Below, piece after piece: positions 10,281 through 17,117 of a stretch of DNA of 64,000 nucleotides. Positions within the stretch are counted from its first letter, which is position 1; the number at the start of each line of letters is the position of its first letter. Below the pieces are notes generated by a model. The model saw only the letters and a program-made list of their open reading frames with translations, searched no databases and was not told where the DNA came from. The position numbers were made by a program, and so were the translations under genes. Source of the DNA: Spongiibacteraceae bacterium (GTDB lineage: Bacteria > Pseudomonadota > Gammaproteobacteria > Pseudomonadales > Dasaniaceae); the NCBI GenBank assembly GCA_028280715.1, contig JANQLG010000019.1:1-64000 (forward strand). Reading direction: 5' to 3'.

Positions 10281-11843
10281 ATGCAACTCTCTACTATTGA
10301 TATATCCGTTTTTATTATTTACGTATTTGCCTTAATTGGTATTGCCTATCTTGTGTCACGAGAAAAAGCTGGTCATGAGAAAGATACCAAGGATTATTTT
10401 CTCGCGGGTAATAGCTTGCCTTGGTGGGCGATTGGTGCGTCATTGATTGCCGCCAATATCTCTGCTGAGCAAATCATTGGTATGTCAGGTTCCGGTTATG
10501 CCATTGGTTTGGCAATAGCTTCTTATGAGTGGATGTCTGCGCTAACACTTATTATTGTTGGTAAATATTTTCTGCCAGTGTTTTTAAAGCGTGGCATCTA
10601 CACTATGCCGCAGTTTTTAGAGCAGCGTTTTGATCATCGTGTGCGTACTATTCTCGCCGTATTTTGGTTAGGAGTTTATGTTTTCGTTAACCTCACCTCC
10701 ATTCTATGGCTTGGTGCACTTGCGATTAATACTGTCACAGGTATTGATATGTTGTATGGCATGTTGTTCCTGGGCGCCTTTTCTGCTGCCTATTCTTTGT
10801 ATGGTGGATTGAAAGCGGTAGCCTTCACCGACATTATTCAGGTGGTAATTCTTGTCGGTGGCGGGTTGATTCTGTCCTACATTTGTCTTGATCTTATCTC
10901 TGATGGTGCGGGAATTATGGTAGGCTTTGGTGCGTTGATGGATCAGGCGCCAGAAAAATTTGACATGATTCTCGATAAAGATAATCCACATTATATGAGT
11001 CTGCCAGGCATTTCTGTATTGGTAGGTGGTATGTGGATTATGAATCTATCTTATTGGGGATTTAACCAATACATTATCCAGCGTACCTTGGCGGCAAAAA
11101 GTTTAGAGGAAGGTCAACGCGGTATCGTGTTTGCAGCTTATCTGAAATTATTAATGCCAATTATTGTGGTTTTACCGGGTATTGCAGCGGTTATTTTAGC
11201 GCCACAACTAGAACGCCCTGATCAGGCTTACCCTACTATGATGCAATTAATGCCAGTAGGAATTAAAGGATTAGTCTTCGCCGCGTTGGTTGCTGCAATC
11301 GTGTCTTCTCTCGGATCGATGACAAACAGTATTGCGACCATTTTCACCATGGACTTATATTCCTTCCATCGTCCTAATGAAAGTCAAGCACATTACGTTA
11401 GAGTTGGGCGAATGGTGAGCTTTAGTGCATTAATCATTGCATTGATCTGTGCAAAACCTCTCTTGGGCAGCTTTGATCAGGCGTTTCAATATATTCAGGA
11501 ATTTACCGGTTTCTTTACTCCCGGTATTGTTGCTTTATTTTTACTGGGTATGTTCTGGAAAAGAACAACTGTCAATGCGGCATTGGTAGCAGCTATCGGG
11601 TCGGCAGTATTATCTTTAGCATTTAAATTATTATGGCCTGAACTTCCTTTTATCGATCGCGTTGGTCTGGTATTTATTCTGTGTATGGTGCTACCGATTT
11701 TGACTGTATTGATTCAAAGCGCTGGAGAGCATGAAAACGCAGTGGATTTATCAGATATTCGTTTTGCAACTGATCGCAGTTTTAATCTTGCTGGTATTGG
11801 TGTTGCGATTGTTCTTACCGCATTTTATACCGCCTGGTGGTAA
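10281..11843 (+). CDS. Sodium/sugar symporter (SSS family)
   Basis: 520 aa inner-membrane protein with about 14 hydrophobic segments, typical of SglT-type Na+/galactose or glucose symporters. The N-terminal KDYFLAGNSLPWWAIGASLIAANISAEQ is a hallmark of the SSS family (sodium-site helix), and the GMSGSGYAIG region follows. It would import the hexose oxidised by the neighbouring enzymes. A 155-bp AT-rich gap with direct copies of AATTAACGTT (10195 and 10223) precedes it, so it may have its own promoter. Confidence 0.9.
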   Translation: MQLSTIDISVFIIYVFALIGIAYLVSREKAGHEKDTKDYFLAGNSLPWWAIGASLIAANISAEQIIGMSGSGYAIGLAIASYEWMSALTLIIVGKYFLPVFLKRGIYTMPQFLEQRFDHRVRTILAVFWLGVYVFVNLTSILWLGALAINTVTGIDMLYGMLFLGAFSAAYSLYGGLKAVAFTDIIQVVILVGGGLILSYICLDLISDGAGIMVGFGALMDQAPEKFDMILDKDNPHYMSLPGISVLVGGMWIMNLSYWGFNQYIIQRTLAAKSLEEGQRGIVFAAYLKLLMPIIVVLPGIAAVILAPQLERPDQAYPTMMQLMPVGIKGLVFAALVAAIVSSLGSMTNSIATIFTMDLYSFHRPNESQAHYVRVGRMVSFSALIIALICAKPLLGSFDQAFQYIQEFTGFFTPGIVALFLLGMFWKRTTVNAALVAAIGSAVLSLAFKLLWPELPFIDRVGLVFILCMVLPILTVLIQSAGEHENAVDLSDIRFATDRSFNLAGIGVAIVLTAFYTAWW

Positions 11844-11908
11844 GCAAAAATAGAGTCGATTGTTAAATTCAGTAACCAATTAGATTTTAAGTTAATTAGA
11901 TTTTTAAA

Positions 11909-12829
11909 ATGGAACATGCAAAGGTAAAAAAAAGCCGTTTCGAACTTATCGCTTCGATACCCGTATCTAACGTTGTTGGTGAAGGAGTAGTTTGGAATGC
12001 TGAAGACGGTGCAGTGTGGTGGACTGATATTCAGACCAGTAAGCTGTACCGCTATCATTTGGAAACAGAGTCATTGAAAAGCTGGTCAACACCAGAGCGA
12101 GTTGGCTCCTTTAGTTTTATAGAAAACGACAATCGTTTGATCGTAGCCTTTGCCAGTGGTTTCGCTTATTACTGCCTTGAAACGGGCGAAGTGGAATGGA
12201 TATCCAGACCTGAAAAAAATATTCTCGGCAATCGTTTCAACGATGGCAGGGTAGATCGACAGGGCCGGTTTTGGGCTGGGACTATGGTTGAAGATTTTTC
12301 ACAAAGTAGAAAGCCCGGTGCTTTGTATTCAGTGGATAGTGATGGCCAAACCCAGTGCCACGTAGAGAATATCCATATATCGAATGGCCTATGCTGGAGT
12401 GTCGACTCTTCTTTGGTTTACCATGCCGATTCTCCTAAAAATGCCATTTATGTTTATGACTTTGACAAGGAAGAAAAGCGTTTATCCAATCGCAGATTAT
12501 TTGCAGCCTGTGAAGAGCATTGTTCTCCCGATGGCGCAATTATCGATAGTGAAGACTATATGTTTAGTGCCCATTGGGGCGGCTGGCAGGTAGTGCGTTA
12601 TACTCCCGATGGCGCTGTCGATTGTGTTTTGGATATGCCGGTATCACAGCCCACCTGTGTCGCTTTCGGTGGCAAAAATATGGATATTTTATTTGTCGCA
12701 TCAGCCAATGAAAATTTATCGGCTGATGAGTTGCAAAGGCAACCACAGGCTGGAAATTTATTTATTTATCAAACTGATTTTAAAGGATTAAAAGAGCCGT
12801 TTTTCAACAGTTCTGTTGTTTATTGCTAG
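11909..12829 (+). CDS. SMP-30/gluconolactonase-family sugar lactonase
   Basis: 306 aa, a six-bladed beta-propeller lactonase of the SMP-30/LRE family. The expected metal ligands are visible: Glu25 in EGVVWN, Asn in NRFNDGRVD, Asn in ISNGLCW, and Asp in CSPDGAII. It likely hydrolyses the galactono- (or related) lactone made by the SDR dehydrogenase, giving the acid for the IlvD/Edd enzyme. It lies 65 bp after the symporter gene on the same strand. Confidence 0.88.
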   Translation: MEHAKVKKSRFELIASIPVSNVVGEGVVWNAEDGAVWWTDIQTSKLYRYHLETESLKSWSTPERVGSFSFIENDNRLIVAFASGFAYYCLETGEVEWISRPEKNILGNRFNDGRVDRQGRFWAGTMVEDFSQSRKPGALYSVDSDGQTQCHVENIHISNGLCWSVDSSLVYHADSPKNAIYVYDFDKEEKRLSNRRLFAACEEHCSPDGAIIDSEDYMFSAHWGGWQVVRYTPDGAVDCVLDMPVSQPTCVAFGGKNMDILFVASANENLSADELQRQPQAGNLFIYQTDFKGLKEPFFNSSVVYC

Positions 12830-12906
12830 GATGTTTTTTCAAATCGTTGTTAAGAATAAAGTTTCGAATAATAAATCGAAACTGCCATCGAATTGAGGAG
12901 GCGAAT

Positions 12907-13203
12907 ATGTCGATTAGAAAAGGCTTGATGAAAGTAATATTGATGATGGTTTTATCATCGAGTGCTTTTGCTCAAGATAAATCTGATAAAGATGCCATAA
13001 TGGCTGAAGCTGAAGATGTTTGTAAAAGTGCAGCGATACAGACATTTGGCGAAGAAGCTGTTGAATCCACAAAAGCTCCCAAATGGTCAAAGAAGAAAAA
13101 AGCAGCAAGGGTTACTATACAGATAGTTAATGAGGAGGGCGGCAAAGCTACCTTTAACTGTCTGGTCAATAATGACAGCATTAACTTTGAACAAAAGAAT
13201 TAA
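12907..13203 (+). CDS. Small secreted protein, unknown function
   Basis: 98 aa with a cleavable signal peptide (hydrophobic stretch ending SSSAFAQ) and a mature Lys/Glu-rich domain with two Cys (near residues 36 and 82) that could form a disulfide. No family is recognised. GAGGAG six bases upstream of ATG 12907 defines the start over an in-frame upstream alternative at 12823. Last gene on this strand before the convergent secreted enzyme at 13371. Confidence 0.75.
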   Translation: MSIRKGLMKVILMMVLSSSAFAQDKSDKDAIMAEAEDVCKSAAIQTFGEEAVESTKAPKWSKKKKAARVTIQIVNEEGGKATFNCLVNNDSINFEQKN

Positions 13204-13323
13204 AAGAGTAAGAAGAATAAATAGAGCAAGTAATCGTCGAACAACAGCGTTCAACTATTGGACTATTTAGTAACTTTTAATTTCAACTTATTCGACAAGA
13301 TAATTAAATAAGTAGTATGTGTC

Positions 13324-13345
13324 GGGTGGTCAGCGTCGACCACCC
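13324..13345. terminator. Hairpin between convergent genes
   Basis: A perfect 8-bp GC-rich stem (GGGTGGTC/GACCACCC, 6-base loop) sits between the convergent genes ending at 13203 and 13371. T-runs are short on both sides, so it is a probable rather than classical intrinsic terminator. Confidence 0.6.
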
Positions 13346-13370
13346 AATTATCAATTGTAGGGTGTTGAAA

Positions 13371-14471
13371 TTACCAAGTGATTTTAACGTAAGCGTCCCG
13401 ATTCTTCTCAATATTCACCACATAACTGCGTTGTGGACCGACACCATTAAAAAACACATCTCGATTGCTCACATTCAGGTTAAATGATTCTCCCTTCTTG
13501 CTAGCAGCAAACACATGAATAGTTCTTGGCTCAGCGCCGCGATAGGCACTCATTGCCGAGAAGGTACTTCTCTTTTCTTTATAGAAAATACGATTTCCCT
13601 GTTGGCAGTATTGTGAGAAAAGCCCCTCATTAACCGACAGAGAGTGCCACCAGAGTCCACCAATACCGCCGTAGTGTTCGGACATTATCATCTCAACAAG
13701 ATTATGAATCTCACTACCATAATAGGATTTGCCATCGGCATTCACAGTTTGCACAAAGTTGATATATTTCTTGGCTCCACCACTAATAGCGTGAGTAGCA
13801 CCCCAGTCAGTGTTGCCTTTTGTCGGTTGGTACCAATTCATGGCAGTGGCTGTGCTAAGTGTAGAGGGACCAACTTGCGGATAGATTCCCATTTCTGGAT
13901 CCGCTTTAAATTTCGCCATGATGTTGTTGATATTTTGCTTAGTACCTTTTTTCTGATTAAAGTCTTGTTCGTTTGCGACTTCGATATAGGCAAAATCAAG
14001 GCCATAGGTACTGCCAACATAGTTTTTTACCGCTTTGAACATGCTAAGCCAGCGGGTACCTCGAATATCAACACCATTGTTTTGGATATACCAGGCATTG
14101 ATGCCATTGCCGCCACTACAGACCATAGCAATTTTGGCGTTGGGATTGGCGGAGGTGACTAACAAGGCCTTCGCCATTTGTGTGTCGACTTCTGCTATCG
14201 CATCGGGCACTAATTGATTGTTACTATCGAGTGCCCATTCCTTGGGGCAACCAATGCGCACCGTATCGATGTTGGCCGCGCCACCCATACGTTCAATATT
14301 TTGTTGGGTATTGCCAACCCAGCCAATTGCCCAATGACTAAGTCCTTTGGGCACACCAACATCCGATGTACTAAAAGTCACGGCATGGACGGATGAAACT
14401 AAAATACTTGAAAGTATGATTGTAAGAAGAAAGTTTTTTCGCGGGATAAAATGTAGATACCGATTAAACAT
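13371..14471 (-). CDS. Secreted protein resembling clan GH-A glycoside hydrolases, family unassigned
   Basis: 366 aa with a signal peptide ending SSVHA (about residue 30). Two segments look like the catalytic carboxylates of a (beta/alpha)8 glycosidase: IEVANEQ (Asn167-Glu168, the usual acid/base context after strand 4) and YYGSEIHN (Glu254, a nucleophile-like position on strand 7). A WW pair (GGLWWHSL) follows strand 8, and a short beta-rich C-terminal part is consistent with the remnant beta-sandwich seen in GH30/GH39-like enzymes. No family could be named with confidence. Location beside galactose catabolism and a sulfatase suggests action on an algal galactan, which is inference. Confidence 0.6.
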   Translation of the reverse strand: MFNRYLHFIPRKNFLLTIILSSILVSSVHAVTFSTSDVGVPKGLSHWAIGWVGNTQQNIERMGGAANIDTVRIGCPKEWALDSNNQLVPDAIAEVDTQMAKALLVTSANPNAKIAMVCSGGNGINAWYIQNNGVDIRGTRWLSMFKAVKNYVGSTYGLDFAYIEVANEQDFNQKKGTKQNINNIMAKFKADPEMGIYPQVGPSTLSTATAMNWYQPTKGNTDWGATHAISGGAKKYINFVQTVNADGKSYYGSEIHNLVEMIMSEHYGGIGGLWWHSLSVNEGLFSQYCQQGNRIFYKEKRSTFSAMSAYRGAEPRTIHVFAASKKGESFNLNVSNRDVFFNGVGPQRSYVVNIEKNRDAYVKITW

Positions 14472-15005
14472 AAAATCACCTTTATATTATTAGAAGGGTT
14501 TCAGTTAAGTAAATCTACGCTCATCGTTGCCTTGAGCGTTGGCAACATCGGGAAACGCCAGATTTCATCTCATCCATAAATATGAAAATTGACTTTAGCT
14601 TTGACTACGGTCAGTTCTTAGCAGCCTGCAGCCTGGTACATAGCATTGATTTATAACTAAGCACTCTCCCGTACATCTACAAAGATAAGACGTTCTGTGA
14701 TAGTAGCTAAGAATTTTTTATTTTTGTACTATTTTTATAATAAATATCAATTATAATATAAATTATAAAGCGCGGTTGTTAAATGATGTTTGCTAAAAAT
14801 TTAATTAAAACCAGAGCGGATAAAAATATTGGTTATCAAAAGTGTTAAAAGTTATTAAGAACGTAGTTGTTAAAAGCAAAGCTATTAAAAATAAAAACTA
14901 CTTAATAATTCTTGGACAGTTCCTGGTCGAAACATTTATAACAGTCAGGCCAACATCATTTAGAGGTTGCCCTGAACATTAACATTAACCTCAAGGGAGA
15001 AACCC
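14472..15005. other. Divergent AT-rich intergenic region
   Basis: 534 bp between the secreted GH-A-like gene (minus) and the GAPDH pair (plus). It must hold both promoters. It is very AT-rich, with TTATAA-TATAAA-TTATAA near 14752 and many TTAAAA runs. An AGGTT/AACCT inverted repeat lies just before the GAPDH-like ribosome-binding site (AAGGGAG). No credible small gene was seen. Confidence 0.5.
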
Positions 15006-16046
15006 ATGAGCCTCACAACGCAAAATAAAACCACCCGTATAGGTATTATGGGTTTCGGCCATATCGGCCGACACATATACCGCTTGGCAATGGAACGAGA
15101 TGATATCGAAGTGATTGCCATCAGTGATATTGCTGATCCCGCCATCCTGCATTATTTGCTTACCAATGATCGTCACAATAAATGTGATGTGAAACTGGAA
15201 AATAATTATCTTATTAACGAAAAATTTAAAAGCCGCATGATGAGCGGTGATAATCCTCTTTCTGTACCCTGGGATGTTTTTGATATTGATGTTGTGCTCG
15301 ATTGCACAGGGCGTTCCAGTACACGGTCTTCCTTACAGGGGCATATTGATAGTGGTGCCAGAAGGGTAATGACTTCTGTATTGCCGACAGATGAATTGGA
15401 CAGGTTAGTTCTTCCCGGCATCAATGATGAAGATATCAACTCAGCGGACCAGTTAATTTCTGCCGGTTCTTCGACAACTAACGCATTAGCTTTGGTGTTG
15501 AAAATACTGAATGATCAACTTGGGGTAGAAGCTGCCAGCATGGTTACCATGCATGCCTATACCAGTGATCAGTCATTACAGGACTATGCCGGAAAAGATT
15601 TCAGGCGCAGTCGCTCTGGTGCGGAGAATATTATTCCTAATACTAATGCTTCGGCGCAATGGGTTGCCAAAGTACTGCCAGGTTTTGAGGACAATCTTAA
15701 AAGTAGTGCCCTCAATGTACCTATTCAAAAAGGCTCATTACTTGATCTGACAGTGGTATTAAAAGACTCGGCATTGGGCGTTGACGATGTCAACAACGCC
15801 ATGTTGCGGGGAGCAGATCAATACCCATCGCTATTGGGTGTAGCAGAGGATCCGATAGTGTCCTCTGACATTATCGGTAACCGTTATTCTGCAGTTTATG
15901 ACCTCAAGGCCACGATCAAAGCTGGCAGTCACATGATCAAAACGCTTAGCTGGTATGACAACGGTTTAAGCCATGCTTGCCGTATGATCGATGCGCTTAA
16001 GTTATACAACAATATTGATATACAAAATAAAGGAGCCGAACAATGA
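15006..16046 (+). CDS. GAPDH-like protein lacking the catalytic cysteine (probable pseudoenzyme)
   Basis: 346 aa, clearly homologous along its length to the next gene and to type I GAPDH. The catalytic motif SCTTNC is replaced by SSTTNA, so the active-site Cys becomes Ser156 (codon 15471-15473). Other changes fit loss of glyceraldehyde-3-phosphate turnover: the phosphate-site STGAAK equivalent reads TNASAQ, the Arg of CRVPV is Asn (LNVPI), and the C-terminal NEWGYS region is NGLSHA. The general-base His183 (MHAYTSDQ) and the Rossmann GFGHIGR are kept, so NAD binding may remain. Its stop overlaps the start of the intact GAPDH gene (ATGA), suggesting coupled translation and perhaps a mixed tetramer. 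Start supported by AAGGGAG nearby. Confidence 0.9.
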   Translation: MSLTTQNKTTRIGIMGFGHIGRHIYRLAMERDDIEVIAISDIADPAILHYLLTNDRHNKCDVKLENNYLINEKFKSRMMSGDNPLSVPWDVFDIDVVLDCTGRSSTRSSLQGHIDSGARRVMTSVLPTDELDRLVLPGINDEDINSADQLISAGSSTTNALALVLKILNDQLGVEAASMVTMHAYTSDQSLQDYAGKDFRRSRSGAENIIPNTNASAQWVAKVLPGFEDNLKSSALNVPIQKGSLLDLTVVLKDSALGVDDVNNAMLRGADQYPSLLGVAEDPIVSSDIIGNRYSAVYDLKATIKAGSHMIKTLSWYDNGLSHACRMIDALKLYNNIDIQNKGAEQ

Positions 16047-17044
16047 GAGTTGCTATTAATGGTTTAGGTCGTATTGGTCGTTCGGTATTTCGTATTTTGC
16101 ATGAATCCGATGATATTACTCTGGTTGCCATCAACGACCTGTTTGACAACGACACTCTGCGCTATCTAGTGAGCTACGATACTGTGATGGGCGGATTCAA
16201 AGGCAAACTGGAGATAGAAGATGATTATCTTGTTACTGATAAAGATCGTATCCGGATGATCAAGGAGCGCGATCCTGCTAACTTGCCTTGGGAGGAATTG
16301 GATGTAGATTTGGTGGTGGAATCCACCGGTGTGTTTCGTGACCGTGCCAGTTTGACAAAACATTTGGACGCCGGTGCCAAACGGGTGATTTTAACCGTGC
16401 CCTCTAAAGATCAAATCGACTATACCGTGGTGCTTGGTGTTAATGAAGATGGGCTAACGCCTGACCATAAAATTGTTTCCAATGCCAGTTGTACCACTAA
16501 CTGCCTTGCTCCGATGGCCAAAGTGCTGAATGACCATTTTGGTATTAGAGAAGGGGTGATCAATACGGTACATGCTTACACTAATGATCAACGTCTGGCG
16601 GATGTGCCGCATTCGGATTGGCGTCGTAGCCGAGCGGCGGCGGAAAATATTATTCCTACTTCCACTGGTGCTGCCAAAGCTGTGGGTGTGGTATTGCCAG
16701 AGTTGAATGGCAAACTGGATGGTATCGCCTGTCGGGTACCCGTACCAGATGGCTCGGTAGTAGATTTGTTTGTGGAACTGGATGCTGAAGTGAGTGAAAG
16801 TGATATTCATGAAGCGGTGAAGACAGCCAGCAACACCGATCGATTGAAAGGTATTTTGCAATATTCAAATAGCCCATTGGTATCATCGGATATTATCGGC
16901 AACCCTTATTCATCAATATATGATGCTGATTTTACGCAAGTGAGCAAAGGACGTTTTGTACGAACACTGAACTGGTACGATAACGAATGGGGCTATTCAA
17001 ATAGAGTTTGTGATCTTATCGGTTTGATCGGACAAATGAGCTAA
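16043..17044 (+). CDS. Glyceraldehyde-3-phosphate dehydrogenase, type I
   Basis: 333 aa, normal length. It oxidises glyceraldehyde 3-phosphate to 1,3-bisphosphoglycerate. Catalytic Cys150 (SNASCTTNC) and His177 (VHAYTNDQ) are present, as are the phosphate-binding STGAAK and CRVPV Arg, the dinucleotide fold INGLGRIGR and the C-terminal NEWGYS. IND at residues 30-32 points to NAD rather than NADP preference. It would process the triose phosphate released by the KDPGal aldolase encoded 8 kb upstream, and its start codon overlaps the stop of the pseudo-GAPDH gene. Confidence 0.96.
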   Translation: MRVAINGLGRIGRSVFRILHESDDITLVAINDLFDNDTLRYLVSYDTVMGGFKGKLEIEDDYLVTDKDRIRMIKERDPANLPWEELDVDLVVESTGVFRDRASLTKHLDAGAKRVILTVPSKDQIDYTVVLGVNEDGLTPDHKIVSNASCTTNCLAPMAKVLNDHFGIREGVINTVHAYTNDQRLADVPHSDWRRSRAAAENIIPTSTGAAKAVGVVLPELNGKLDGIACRVPVPDGSVVDLFVELDAEVSESDIHEAVKTASNTDRLKGILQYSNSPLVSSDIIGNPYSSIYDADFTQVSKGRFVRTLNWYDNEWGYSNRVCDLIGLIGQMS

Positions 17045-17084
17045 GTATTGGCAAAAGCTGTATAGCAACTCATATCAAAGAGCC

Positions 17085-17117
17085 GAATGGTCACTGCATA
17101 TTATTGAGTGACCATTC
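17085..17117. terminator. Hairpin between convergent GAPDH and cytochrome genes
   Basis: A perfect 11-bp inverted repeat (GAATGGTCACT / AGTGACCATTC, 11-base loop) spans the 3' end of the convergent cytochrome gene. It could terminate either transcript. Confidence 0.6.

Noticed and set aside
13644..14162. 172-codon plus-strand frame
   Set aside because: Antisense to the secreted GH-A-like gene, which has a signal peptide and catalytic-like motifs.
15006..16046. Erythrose-4-phosphate dehydrogenase (Epd) as identity of the first GAPDH homologue
   Set aside because: Epd keeps the catalytic Cys; here it is Ser and the phosphate sites are also altered.
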